DNA from: Andrena cerasifolii
Taxonomy: Eukaryota > Arthropoda > Insecta > Hymenoptera > Andrenidae
Direction: 5' to 3'
Assembly: GCF_050908995.1 (NCBI RefSeq)
Contig: NC_135133.1
Location: 5,188,001-5,252,000, forward strand
Length of the DNA stretch: 64,000 nt
Shown: positions 1 through 13,200 of the stretch, piece after piece
How positions within the stretch are numbered: position 1 is the first letter of the stretch
Layout: the number at the start of each line of letters is the position of its first letter
Program-made: the position numbers and the translations under genes
Notes under the pieces: model-generated
What the model saw: only the letters and a program-made list of their open reading frames with translations
Database searches by the model: none
What the model was told of the DNA's origin: nothing

Positions 1-1346
1 ATACATTAGTAACGCGGGAACAACTTGTACGTACACACACGTGCAAACAGAGAGAGAGAGAGAGATGGAGGGAGTAGAGTCTACTCGATTTTACCCAACG
101 TCTAGACGGAAGTCTGGAGGCGGTCGTAGGTGGTCTACCGAACGCCTTGTGACGGCTCCTAGCTGCTAGGTAACAAGAAACGTCAAAGGAACGCTTGGCA
201 GCCGGCTAGAAGCCACTTTGTGCACGTCATCGGAAACGTATACGGCACGAATCTGCAAATAACGTCTATGACCCGCTCCTTTGGACCCTTTGTCAGGTCC
301 TGCGGAATTAAAAATTCGTCGCGCTGCCACGGGACGACGCCTCCGATCGAATCGGAGACACAGAGGGGACAAAGAAATTTGACGCTGCTGCGAGACGATT
401 TTTTTCTCCTCTCCTTTCTTCCCCCGCTTCTCTGGAAGGGGCGGAGGGGGGCCGTGGATATTGAAAATACCAGGGAGATTGTCCCTCTCGTCCGCGGAAG
501 AGGCGCTCGGAAATCGGCGCGAGCGAGGGAAAGCGTCGGTGCGCGGACGGCGATTTGAAACACAAGAAACCTTTTTACTGCCCCCGCCCTACTTGCTGCA
601 AAAACAGGCGTGTATCGACAGTGAGAATTGCAGTGAATACCGGGATTAAAGAATCATTCTCTGCGGCAACGATCGGCACGGTGGGGAGAAAAATTGAATT
701 CGCCCGTCGCGGGGGCTGACACCGTTGAAACCTGTGAGCTATTGTTCGCCGGGGGCGCGGGGCGCTGCCGACACTGGCACGGTATCAAATCCGACCGAAC
801 GGCGGGGCGGGGGAGGGCGCGCGGCATCGCACAAAATGCCTACAAATTGCACGCAATCCCTGAATTATACAGGGCTTTGCGTGGAACGTACACAAGTTTT
901 GTAGCTACATAATTCAGTTATCATAAGCTATGCCGCTTAAGTTATTACCACGCCAGATGTCTAAAATTGCGGGCACACGCGTGTATATTTCGCGGCCGGT
1001 TATGCCTCTGCAGCTGGCCCCGGGGGCAGCCGGGGTTGCTTAATAAAACAACCGGCGCGCCGCGAATAAAATCATTGTTGCCCCCTCCCAGACTCGCTTT
1101 AATTGCAAATACGAGTTTCAGCCTTAATCAGGCTGCCTTTACTACGACCTCGGCCAGTCCCGTCGCGAATATCTTCCCTGGATTATGAAAATTTCAGGGA
1201 AGCTTCCCTGTCACCGCTGCGGATCTCCTCCTCCATATTTAAGGGACTCGAAGCCGCGCCGAAAATTTGTTTAGCCTGGATTTAACGCGCGGTGGACACC
1301 ATGCTGGATAATTTCGTGGCATTGGGTCTCTGAGTTGTTACTCCTC
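1..1346. other. Intergenic, no gene seen
   Basis: GC-rich, with one (GA)n run. Small overlapping frames on both strands look like chance. Confidence 0.6.
49..65. repeat. (GA)n microsatellite
   Basis: Uninterrupted AG dinucleotides near the window start. Confidence 0.9.
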
Positions 1347-2015
1347 TTAAGGGGTCGTGCTCAGTCAGGAGGCCGAAAAAAGGGTGGTCTTTGGAAATTT
1401 TTTACTCAAAAGCTATAACACATTTCTCAAAAAATCTTATTTCCTTTTAAGGATTGCTTCTAGTACCGTGCATCGTATTTTTTTTATTTAAAAATATTTA
1501 TCGATATCTGAGTTATTGTCGACCATCTAAAATAAAAAATTCAAAAGAATTTACTTATTATATTATATTATCTAGTATTCGAACGAAGGATTTTTTATCC
1601 GATGCTTAGTTTTCTTTTAATTGACGAAAATCAGGCAAGGTTTATGATACAAATTGAAACTTTTACTTTAAACATCAGCCATTCTTTCCCAAATCAATAT
1701 TTCGAAAAAAAACTTCGTTCAAATACTAGACAATACAATATAATAAGTAAGTTATTTAAATTTTTTATTTTAGATGATCGACTTTCGAGCAGCAGTGGTC
1801 ACCGCAGAAGCCTTCTTTTTTAGAGAACCTTCGAGCGATACACAATAACTCAGTTATTGATAAATATTTTTAAATAAAAAAAATACGATACACGGTACTA
1901 GATGCAATCCTTAAAAGGAAAAAAGATTTTTTGAGAAATATGTTATAGCTTCTGAGTAAAAAATTTCCAAAGACCACCCTTTTTTTCGTCCTCCTGACTG
2001 AGCTTGACCCCTTAA
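1347..2015. mobile_element. Fold-back TTAA element (piggyBac-like MITE), 669 bp
   Basis: Begins TTAAGGGGTCGTGCTCAGTC and ends with the inverse, GACCCCTTAA, so TTAA flanks both termini as in piggyBac-type insertions. Arms of about 190 bp match inverted (for example AAGGGTGGTCTTTGGAAATT at 1380 and its complement near 1980). A small AT-rich ORF in the middle looks like chance. No transposase. Confidence 0.8.
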
Positions 2016-3935
2016 TTAACCGCGTCGCCGTTCATATTCCCTCGGAATTTTTATTAGAAATTGTCCTTAAAGATCAGGCCTCTTCCACCCCTTTAATTCA
2101 CAATCTATCTCCGAGACACGTAACCCGGGGGAAGCTCGCGCAAAAACTTCCAATCTATAAGCAACAGGGACCCGCATCGCGGCCATCTCGCGCCGCCCCA
2201 CTTCGCTCGTCACGATCAATTACTCTAACGCGTCTCCTTCTGTCTTTTCCAGGCTGCACCTGTTCCTCCACATATCCGTCCGGGCGACTAACTTCGTCCC
2301 AAGGAATATTCAGGGAGCTGGCGACCCGAAAGACGGTCCCTGCGTTGTCCTGGTCTCGCGATCCTCGCAGCCAAGTTCCCCACTAAATGAGATTAAACCG
2401 GCCCAGGGTCGCGTGTAACTCGGCTAGACGCGTCGTCCTTGCCAATACCGTTCACTATCCAGCCAGAAGCCACGTCACCGGATAAAAGTGGAAAGATTAA
2501 AACGGAGGGGACCTAACGAGACGACAGGGGTCGCAGCGCGGCGTCCCCGCGTGCTAATGAAATCAATACCGACACAACGGATAACGATCCAGCCGACGGC
2601 TACAAAGCTGAAATAATTCATCCGCCTCCGCCTTTGTCCAGTTCCTTTTTCCTTCCGCCGTCGCTACTTCTCGCGTCCGATAAACTGGCAATTAGCGGAA
2701 ACTCGTCCAGCAAGCCCCTGTTCACGTGGCGTTTCCCTCGTCGACGTCGGTCGAGGAGGGAGGAAAAAATTGCCAACGCGACACGCTGTCGACCGCGGCG
2801 AAAAAAGGAGAGAGCCAGGAAGGAGGGGCTGTTTTGCTCCGTCTCATCTGGGCGAGATGACGTGTCGGCGAATTGGGGCCGGATGGGACGTTTTTACCAG
2901 GGTCTCTGGTCTGCTTTCCGGCTCGAGTGGAAGTTTGAAGATTAAACGTAGGAGAGGGCGACGGCGGCGGTTGCCTGTCACCGGCGAGCACCGCCGAAAG
3001 AATCGGCGAACTCGGGACGGTGACAGAGGACATCATAACACGGTAAACCAGTGACGGTGAATTAGTTCGAGGTTTCCGCGCGGCGAGGATTAATTCCGAA
3101 ACATTTGCGCGCGAGGCTCGCGAGTGGCCGTTGTGTATTCCGCTCTGGATATCCTGTCGTTTTGTGTGATCGCGCGAGGACATCGCCTAGCTATTTTGCT
3201 GTTCCTGCGATGCTGGAGGCTTCCTGGTGTTTGGAGACGTCGGTGGATCGTGGGGAAGCAGTAAACGGTGAGTGAAATTATTTTAATATCGTACAGAATA
3301 CATTGACGTCGAGGGAAAGGCTGGTGTACCCAGCTGTTATAAACGCCACCCCTAAAAAAAAGCAATCCCACGTCGGGTTTCATCGCGGATTCTCTATGGC
3401 CAGATAACAGATGGATAAATCGATTACGATAATCTGAAGCTATCGACGTGCGTACGGGGTGGTCCGTCTGTATCGATTTCAGGGGCGCACATGCACATAT
3501 AAATAATGCCCCGTGCACATTAACAATCGGTAATAACATACGTGCCTCTGAAAGCCGCGTATGGGAGGGTGAGCGTGGGCGGAGGGGTGGGCAGAGTCGG
3601 GGGTCACAAATATTAATGATCGGTCCCCAATGAACTAGGAATACATAATGCCTATTTGCATGACACCCCCGCCACGGCCGGCTTAGTTAATCATTCGCAC
3701 GCTCTGATGTTTGCTGAATCGGCGTTGCTTGCACACGCGGTCCCACAAATCAGCCATGTCGTTTTGGTAATAAATCGATGATCATTTATTAATTTATGGA
3801 ACGGCTAAGAACGACTTTCGGCGCGATTTAACCGTGGCTAGGATGGTATCGTTCGAGCTCGAAGCGTTGCAGGTTTATCCCTCAGCTTCTGGTGGCCCTG
3901 TGTTTTCTATTTTACACCGAGGGGCCATCCTTCAA
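2016..3935. other. Intergenic or intronic, no gene seen
   Basis: GC-rich with purine- and pyrimidine-rich tracts. The 149- to 153-codon minus-strand frames overlap other frames and show no domain. Confidence 0.55.
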
Positions 3936-4720
3936 TTACGTAAGGGTAATTTGGGCGTTTACTTACACCCTCCCACCGCGGTATAAGAATTCGTAAGATT
4001 TTATACTCCACCCCCCATTTTTTCAGTTACACAGAATTCGTATTTATTGAAAAGCGCAGAAGCTCGACCTCTGTAGATGAAAATTTTGAACGGGTTTTTC
4101 GGGAAACGTCATTTTTTCACATCGTGAAGATAAAATCTCAAAATCTATCGAACCGATTGCTTTATAAATTTTACTGCTTATTCTGCACACCTGTGACTCT
4201 CGCAGGGACTGCAACCAAGTATTTTCATTGGGTCTAACCCACTTTTAAAATCGAAAATAGCAAGAGAAAAAAGCCGAAAAACATTTTTCTCGCAAATTGC
4301 CCGCCTATTTTGCAATTTTTTAAGATAAATCACTAATTATAGTCCGAGCGATAGCGACATTCATACTGATCAAGTATCTATTTGAATTTTTCGGTTCGGA
4401 TAAATCTAACAGCTGAAACCGCCTTCACGAGCGAGGCATGAATTTGTAAACATGTCATCAAGACCGCTTTTAAAAGCATTTTAAAAGCAATAATTTTATT
4501 ACTTTCATATTTTTTATTTACTGCAGAAATGTAGTTTAATAAATAGAAAACAATTTCATTCCATTACTATAATTATCTTCGTCGCAATAAATTCCTGAAA
4601 ATCGCGGAATTTGTCGGCGCGCTAACCGGAATGACCTCTTAAACAATATTACGTAAGACGCTACCGCACTCCCCTCTGTAAGAAAACGTAAGAAATTCGC
4701 AATTTAAGAACAAGCCCTAA
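3936..4720. mobile_element. Larger relative of the TTACGTAAGG MITE
   Basis: Left end TTACGTAAGGGTAATTTGGG at 3936. Near 4650-4690 the inverse strand reads CTTACAGAGGGGAGTGCGG then TAGCGTCTTACGTAATATT, matching the interior of the 44539 copy. The right border (about 4720) is approximate. AT-rich interior, no supported ORF. Confidence 0.5.
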
Positions 4721-6458
4721 AGACTGATCAAAGTTTCCCCCGATGGGGACGCGAACCCTTTTTCCATATTGAAATCCTATTCATCCCCCACATTCGGTGG
4801 CACGAACATTCAACCCTCGTGAAATTCATACCGGGACGTAAAAAAGTTTCTGTCCTACCTTTCAAGCGATACGTAAAGCCACAGCGATGAAAAAGACTGT
4901 AGGGGAATACACGCGAGCAGTAAATAACAAGTGCGCCATAAAAGATTGGATAAATATTGCCCTCGGAGAAAGATTCAGCCATGCCACCACAATTAATGCT
5001 GTTTACGGAAAAGGGAGAAGCAAAAGCGTGCACGATAAAGCGGGACGTCAATCAGCGGGGAGGTTTGTTTTTATTTCGTGCGCGGCCAGAGCAAGTGGAA
5101 TAATGTTTGCGCGTAGATGGAAACGTTTACTGACGTCACTCCGCATTAAATATTAATTCTTCGCTAATTTAGGTACGTAGCGACCGCTGGGGCACGGTGA
5201 AAAACACGCGTCCGATTCGATACCCGTGCTCGCGAAACAGCAGTAAAAATCCCGTGACCAGTTAATTTCATGCGGACGCCGCGCATACAGTATCCCCCTC
5301 TTTAATGCGCGATAATTCGCCGTTTTTACGGGGGAGATTGCAAAGCCACCGTGATATATTACAGCCGTTGTTTGCCAGCCCGCGGAAATATCAATTCATT
5401 TTGCAAAAACGATAGAAGCTCCGCGGGAAATTGCCTTGCTCTCTTCATACCGCCGATAATTCGCCATTTCGTGCATATCTCGTTACATATTCAGGAACGA
5501 ACCCCCGCCGAAAATAACCGGCCACACGCGGAGCATTAATTAAACCGCCAGAAAAGTGGCCGCTCATCGCGCGCTCCAAGCATATATTCGCTGGAAAGCC
5601 AGGCGTAGAAACGCGACTTTTCCGTGGCACCTTGTTTTGCCGCAAGATCCGCGGGATCCGTGGAATTAAATGGCCACTCGATAATTGAAAAGCGTGGCGG
5701 TAACGATCGCGAAAGCACGGGCTCGCGTTCGGGAGGCCGCGCAGAGAAAAATCCCTGCGAATCAGTCGGGCGGGCTCGCGAGCCGTGTTACGCGCTTCGA
5801 TAACGTCAAAACAAACGGCACGGGAAAAAAAACAACACGACGGAGCAAACAAAGGAGGAAACGAGAAAGAAGGTAACAAACAACAAAATCGAACTTTTTA
5901 GAGGGGAACAATTGATACGGTTTCGCGCGACAAAGTTCGATGTTACGCGAATTCCCAGCCGTAGCAAAGTGGCGCGTCGCTTAATGGCCATCGAGGACGG
6001 GAAAAAAGTAATGGCGCCCTTTTCAGTTACCGTGACAAAGGGAATAAAGGTGAAAAATGTTTACGAGAACACGGGCCGCGGCGGCTCGTTGAAAAATTCA
6101 TAACGTTTTAGTTAACAATTTATATATCCCCGATGCCCGGTCTACAAACGCGCTCCCCGGCCGGCGAACGGTAATTGCTTTATTTGCGCGGACCCGCGCC
6201 GGAGGAAGTCGCGCGCGTGCCCCGTCACCCATAAGTGGAGAATTTTAATTGGCCTAGGACCATCCAATTAATTCCACTTCGATGTTTGGAAGGTCGACAC
6301 GCGACCCGATTATCAACGGGACGGCCCCGGCTGTGCTTGGAAATATTAGACTGCCTTCGATCGCTGGCGAATCGACCGTGCTCGGCGTTTCAGAGGGTGC
6401 TCTCCACCCTGCGGAGACACTTTTCTCTGTTTACAATCTAAAATCTAGAACTCGGACG
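4721..6458. other. No gene seen
   Basis: Mixed-composition CpG-containing sequence; a 144-codon minus frame (5445-5879) lacks any recognisable motif. Confidence 0.55.
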
Positions 6459-6968
6459 TAGGGGAGAGCGGGGACAAAAGTAACACTTTTTACATTTGGC
6501 CTAGCCTACAATTATCTTTTATAGATATAAAAATGAAAATCGCGCCTTAAGATACTATGTTTCTTGGTCTACCATTTGAGCCCAGATTCAGCCTTAAGTG
6601 ATAAGTAGTTGAAAAGTTATGGCAGTTTTCCGCAGTGACTGTCATTGTTACTTTTGTCCTGCAGGGGTAGGAGGAAAGTAACATACCGTGGGGACGAAAG
6701 TAACACTAATTGTTTTGAGGGGAATTAAGTAAAAACACTTCGTCCAACGCAAAAAAAGATTTTTTATTAAAAAAAAACGATAGAAAGAAACATTTAAATA
6801 AAAGTATTTTAAGTAACGATAAAAGCAAATAAATTTTAAATAACGAAAGGTGGAAAGCATAATCAGCTTCGAGCATTCCTTTGATATTGTATATTTAGTT
6901 AAATGATAGATATTAGATTTCACGTAATCCGAATTAAAATTATGACATATGTAGTGAAGATCCCCTAC
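6459..6968. mobile_element. Relative of the TAGGGGAGACCGGGG element, right end uncertain
   Basis: Left end TAGGGGAGAGCGGGGACAAA. Motifs of the form GGGACAAAAGTAACAC recur inside (about 6690). A weak TCCCCTA at about 6961 may be the decayed right end. Non-coding and AT-rich. Confidence 0.45.
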
Positions 6969-9871
6969 CGACAGAATTCAGTGAAGTATTTTTATCATAG
7001 TATCATTTCTCTGTGCGTCGCTATTTTCCTTCCGTAAACCTTCATCGCGTGTCCACGCCTGGTGCACAAAGTTCCACCCCTGCAGGTCCTTCAAAAAACG
7101 ACTAGCCTCCGCAGCAAACCTCAGGTTTAACCCAGCACCATCGAATTACGAAACAATCGCTCGAATTCTAAGAAGCCCTCTCGCGTAATTATTGAGCCTG
7201 TGGTAACGCAGACCTAATCCCTTCTTGACGCAGAGGAACTCGGGACAAAGAGCGCGTAGAAGGCGGAGCGAGCAAAAGAACAAGTCGGGGAGCCGCGGTT
7301 AAGTAAATCTTTTAGCTCCGGAGGAGCCGCAAGAATTCCGCTGGTCGTGGCTGGGGAGCCACAATTTCCTCGAGAGGCTGAAAATAAAAGAAGCCGGCGC
7401 GTCGTTGTTACGGCAAGGATCCGTAGGACCAGCCAGCGGGGGTGGCCACCCCCGGGGAAAGAGTGGAGAGCAGGGTAGAGGGGGGGACGTGACTTTTCTG
7501 GCCGCAGAGACGCAACGATTTACGTAGGACAATTTTCGCGTTCGCTTAATGGCTGGCGAAGGTAGCAAGAATGGCCCCGGCAGGAAAGTTGCGCGAAACG
7601 AGCCACGGTAATGGCCAGCTTCGTCGTTGGGAAGCTCAAGCTCCGTGGGCCGCGTTTGATGTGGTCGCCTCAATGGGACTCCACATACGTCACTCGAAGA
7701 CTCCCGTTTACCGTGGCGCATCCCACGAGGAACAGGAGCTTACCTGACCTCGGAGCACTTTGATGCTATCCGACAGAGGGAAGGTTTGTTAGAACCGAGC
7801 CACTCGTTTGATGTGGCCGGCCATATTTACCGTGAAATTGAACATGCCAGGTGAGGGGAGGCTTTCGGTTTTTCCGCGGGGGTTGTGCCTCGCAGCAACA
7901 TCGCTAGCTGGGATGTCCACGATGTTCCTAGGCCATGACAAATAATCTGATCGTACCGGTTCGAGTGTTCCATCGAATGCAGAGAATGTAATCAGAGTGG
8001 AGGGTGAAGGTGAAGGTTCTAGTACCTGCAGCGTAATTGCGACAGTCGTCTAGGTATTACAGAGGCGGCTAATCACCCGTCGTGGTTATTTTATACAGTA
8101 TCTCGCGGCGTGGACGTAGGGGTAGTTAAGCGGGCGAGATTGCCCGCTTCCGTTGCTAGCCTCCGCTTATTTGCCAGATCGAGGGCGAGTATGAGCAGTT
8201 TACGCGGAAAAACTTCGCGCAATCGTCCCGGAGAATTATAGGGAAGCCGATCTACGACCCCGGAGAGCTGGTCGGTACGACTTTTGGAACGCGAGCCGGG
8301 TCGTAATTCGAAAGAAACAATAATCGTTACCGTGCATCCGGCGAGGCTAATGGTGGGCGTTTTTATGCGGCGTAATCGCGCCGCCGGCGAGAAATGAAAT
8401 ACACCTTCCAGCCGCGATCCAGAAAAGGCGTCGCGAATTCACGATCGCGATAAACCGCGGGAAAGGGATCCCGTCGTAACGGATCGTCCGCCGGGTGCAC
8501 TGCCAGGGGTGGCTCGTCGTTGACACGGATTTAAAAGTGTTTATGGACTGGTGACACAGCGAGCTCCTCGCCTCGGCGTTCTTATTCAGATATCTGTGTC
8601 AGCGAATGCGAGGCGGCTCTCCTGTCGCGGACCACGTAGATTCGCCGTGAGACCGTTACGGTTATCGTTGAACTACCCAAGATAAACTTATGGCAAATTG
8701 AATCGCCTCGCTAGTGATTTACGTTAGAATAGAAAAGAAGTTTTAGGAGTAAAAACGTTTGACGTTGGTTTCACAGTGGCAACGGTTTCTGGCGCTGAGC
8801 TTTCGGGGTCAGACTTTTTCCGCATTCCACTTTCGAGATCGACGCTCTTTGGTCTTCTGCTTTAGAGTTTGGAGCCTTTTGACATCGAGCTACCGAGATG
8901 GGAGGGTATTTGACGTAGGACCTTCAAGGTGTGGGCCTTTCAACTTCGAGTTTTCGGGGTCAGAGCTTTGCAACCTTGATTTTTCGACGTCAGAGTTTGC
9001 CTCAGGTTGAACGTTCAGGTTCGTAGGTGCCTAGAGCACTCGAGGTCGGTATCTTTTAACCTCGGTCTTTCAAAATCTCCACTTCTTTAGCCGAGTTTTA
9101 AATATGCAACGTGTGCGGTGTAAGCTCACTGCGTTTCAATGCGGAACTACCTCCACAAATCTAATCCCGTCCGTAGCTCAAGACCGCGAAACAGCGAAGC
9201 ATTAAGCACCGTTCCCGGTTAAACACTTTTTCTGATGAAAATCACACGGGACCATTCATTCCTCTGCTTCTCGCGGGGGAAACCGGAAAAACAGTCTTGC
9301 TCCGCGTAGATAAAGTAACGCTAGTCACGCCGTGTTATCGTTTCAAGCTTCCCGCCACCGAATGCAATCGAATATGGAGACTTATCGGGGATTCGTCCAG
9401 CTCCATCGAGTGCAACGATTTTTAATTAATACCTTTTATCGAGTCGGGAGTGGATTGCGTGCACGCGGGGCGCGGGCACGTAACGAAATACCGTTTGCCT
9501 GGGAAACCGCGGAGATATCGAATTCCCGGAGAAATAATATGAGCCAGGGCGAGCTGCGGTCCGTGTTATTATTGAATTATGAACCCGCTTTTCCTCTATG
9601 CCACGCACAATGACGCAGTGGAACGTAACTAAATAACACCGCTCGCAAGAATAACAGTCGCTATTATCTAGCGTTCTACGCGCAATCCTGGACAGAACGC
9701 ATTTCGAACTTGCGGGGGACACTTTATAAAGTACAATTACCATTTCAAGCCCTTGGACTTTAACTCTCCCGAGCTGATAAGTCGGTAGCAATTCACCACG
9801 TCAAATAAGTGGGTGGAATCTCTCCTAAATAGTTGAATGGTCGATGAGCATTGTAATTGTAAGGCGGGTGC
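6969..9871. other. No gene seen
   Basis: CpG-rich single-copy-looking DNA; it contains only the degenerate repeat at 8790-9075. Confidence 0.55.
8790..9075. repeat. Degenerate tandem-like repeat of TTTCGGGGTCAGAG words
   Basis: Variants of TTTTCGGGGTCAGAGCTTT / TTTCGAGATCGACGCTTT recur at roughly 25-35 bp spacing. This gives an 83-codon open frame that is probably a by-product. Confidence 0.4.
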
Positions 9872-10257
9872 CATGAAAATCATAGGTTTATTTAGCAATT
9901 TTTTTTCTATTAAATAATAAACTGAATAGAAAATCTGGATTAGGAAATTTTATTTTATCTTCAAGAGATGTATAAAAAATACCATTAATCAGATTTCCTA
10001 TTGAGTTAAATATTTCAAAATATTTAAAATTATTTTAGGAAATAAAATAAATATTATTAAATAAAATGTAATAATAATTATTTATAACATTAAATATTTT
10101 GAAAATTAAATAAAATTTTATTTTATTTCTTTAAATAATTAAATAAATATAATTTTAAAATATCTTGAAGATTAAATAAAATTTCCTAATCCAGATTTTC
10201 TATTCAGTTCATTATTTTAATAGACAAAAATTGCTAAATAAACCTATGATTTTCATG
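9872..10257. mobile_element. AT-rich inverted-repeat element (MITE-like), 386 bp
   Basis: Begins CATGAAAATCATAGGTTTAT and ends with the exact inverse. The palindrome continues inward for about 100 bp through AGAAAATCTGGATTAGGAAA and its complement. The centre is almost pure A/T. No clear target duplication. Confidence 0.75.
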
Positions 10258-13200
10258 CGTTTAAGGCAGAGTTGAGCAAAACGTTTACTTAAAAAAAAAA
10301 TTCAAATAACGAATACAAGTTAAAAAAATATTCATCACTCGTTCGTTAACCCGAGTTAACTTTATTCGACACACGACAAATATTTCTTTTCACCTTTTAT
10401 CCGTTATTCGAAATTTTATTTGAATAAAGACTTTTCCCACCTCCGGTTCAAGGTGGCACACCCCTTAAAGGAAGTCCCCAGAATACATTACGATATAAAG
10501 GACCGGCCGCGCGCGTTTAAAAGCAGAGTGGCTCGTGCAGGAAACGAGGGAGACAAAGAAGGGCGCGGAAATGATTCCCGACAGAGACAAAACCGGAGGA
10601 AGGTTCTCGAGGCCCTTCGATACATGACGCCGTGGTTCCAGACTATTAGCCATCGAAAAAGGGGGACATTTGTAATAAAAAGCCATAAACCGCGCGGCGA
10701 AGGGAGAGAAATGCCACTGCAATTCGAACGAAACGGAAGCCAACCTGCCGGGGGGGCCCCGTAGGCGCACAATGGCCGACGAAGGGGCGATTTCGAGCCC
10801 CACCAGCCGAGTGGTGACACAGGTATAATAATCTGAACCGGTTGGTTACCCCCGTGGACGGTTAAGTGGCCACAGATGGCTGAACGATGCCACCTCAACG
10901 CGTTCACAGGCCAAATGATTCACGCTCGCGGAAGGTTCGACGGACTTAATTAAGCGGAACCACTTGCGTCCACGCGATCCACGGACGATCGCCACTTCCG
11001 TGTCTGCGGGGGGGCCATTGTGACGCAGGGGGTGCAGGAACGTCTCTTTTTTGCGAACGACGTGTCACTTAGCGCCTGCGGTACTATCCACGTGTCTGGC
11101 AACGAGCATCCCCCCTGCGTTCATTGCTAGAAGCAGATGACACGCAAGTTTAACTGACAAAGCACCTCGGGGGAAGAGGAATTAGCGGTTAAAAGCACGA
11201 AGGTGTTTCGTTTAAACTCGTTTTGCTTCATAAACCCAAGTCATTACTCTCTATTCCCTGCGCCAGAGAGTTTCGATGGCAATTCGGGAGAAGAAAGGGG
11301 GCAGAGAATATCGCAGGGGAAACAATAGATAATTTGCACGGCCCCTAATGAGAATGCAGCCGATTCGACCTGAATCAGAAGAAGTTCATTTCGTTGCCAC
11401 ATATTGAACGATAAGCCGCGCCGTGGAAATTGCATTCCCGGGTCGGTGTTACTGCGGGATTTAATTGTATCGCTTCATAATGCGCTTTGTTTAAAACGAG
11501 AAGCTATCGGCACGCATATTTCCCGAGGAAATCCGCTGCTGCAGATCGCAACGCGACACCACCTCGCCCCCGCCTCGGCCGCGCACAATAACTCTAAAGA
11601 GTGTAAGCCGCCGCGATAACGAGTATCGATCAATTAAAGCAACCCGGGTGACACTTAAATATCCACCCCACGTACCCGTAATCGGCCGGCGGCGAACTCC
11701 ATTTCGCGTAATGAGAATTTAATAGCCGCGCGGAATCGTTACGAACGGCGATTCCGCGCGGACGCCGCGGCTTTTGCGGGCGATACGCTCGGCGATCGGC
11801 CGGCGGGGGGCGCAGCGCGGAGGGTCCCAGTGGCCGCATTAAATCCCGAAGTTCGCGCTCTTTCGGAACTTTGCGCCGCGGAAAATTACGGTAAAAAGAA
11901 ACACACGGCTGGGAATGAACTCGGAACGGTTTCCGCCGGGAGGGAAGCAACGATTCCTTCGAGCAACCCCCTCACGCGTCGAGTAAATATTCATAAGCCG
12001 AAGGTCCAATTTCAACTTCGCCAGGTTCCAGAGGGCCGCCTAGAAATCCGCGCGATGCATCCGCTAATGTACTTTGCGCGAATGACTCGAAGATATTCGC
12101 GAGACGTTGATCGAGACTCTTAAGGGATGACGCTCGAGATTGGTGCGCTCCCGCCGCCTTCGAGGATAATAACTGACCATCGCGTCTCTTCTTATCGCGT
12201 TATCTACTTTCCCATTACACGTTCTTTCCGCGTGCCATTGTTATTGTCGCCACTTAACGCCGCGTCCCGACAGCCCCCTGTTTCCGCTACTTTGCCTCTC
12301 GCAGCTCCCACCCTTGGAGTCGCGCTTTTATTGCCCCGCGCGAAATTCGATGCCGTTCGTCCTCGATCCCCCGCGCCCTTCTCCTCCTTCTTCGTTAATT
12401 TTCTTCGCTCCCTTGGTATCCGTTGATCGAGGGCTGCTGGCACGTTCCCTCGAGAGGACGCTCTCGCTCTTCTGTTCGGGAACAATTGGAGGAATTGTGT
12501 CACGATCTGCTGTAATCACTGCTATAATCTTTACTGCGCTTGTACTCGCTGGGTCGATCCGGAATCGCTTTGTCTTGGATCGTTCGCAATAAAGGCCCCT
12601 CCGGAATCGTCCGCAACCCTTAAAAGCTGTGCTCCTCGATGTCTTCGAGGCCTAGCTGCAGCGAGTCCCCTAGCTTTTTACAAAAATCACGCTTGATGGA
12701 GCAAGATACCCAATGCCGCAATCAAATTTCGCGAGATCAATTTCCCGCGTGAGCGTCCCCATCGCGCGCCATTGGAAGATGAATGAATTCACGGGTGGAT
12801 AGGTCCCCGTTAAAAGACACGGGCGAAAGCAGAAATTGGTGTATCCATTAGATAAATGGATGTGACGTGAGCCAGAAGAATGGACGAACGAGGGACACCC
12901 GAGCGACACGGAATATGGACGTTGACCGTCCCATTGTTCGGCGTGCCGCGACAAAATTTCAAGTTTCGAGGCAGCGGAGCTCTGCAGCAGGGTGGAAGGT
13001 GCTCGTATCGACGGCGAGCGCACCCCGCCCGGTCCCCACGATCGTCTTCCCCATTTATGTGTCACCGATTCGCATCGCTAAATTGCGGCGATTCGTTCCG
13101 CACATGTGTCCAGATCCCGGCGGCCCCCCCTGTACCGTGAAAGCTACTTAACGCGATGATCGATACCCTGCCGATTCAATCCGTGAAACGCGATACATCA

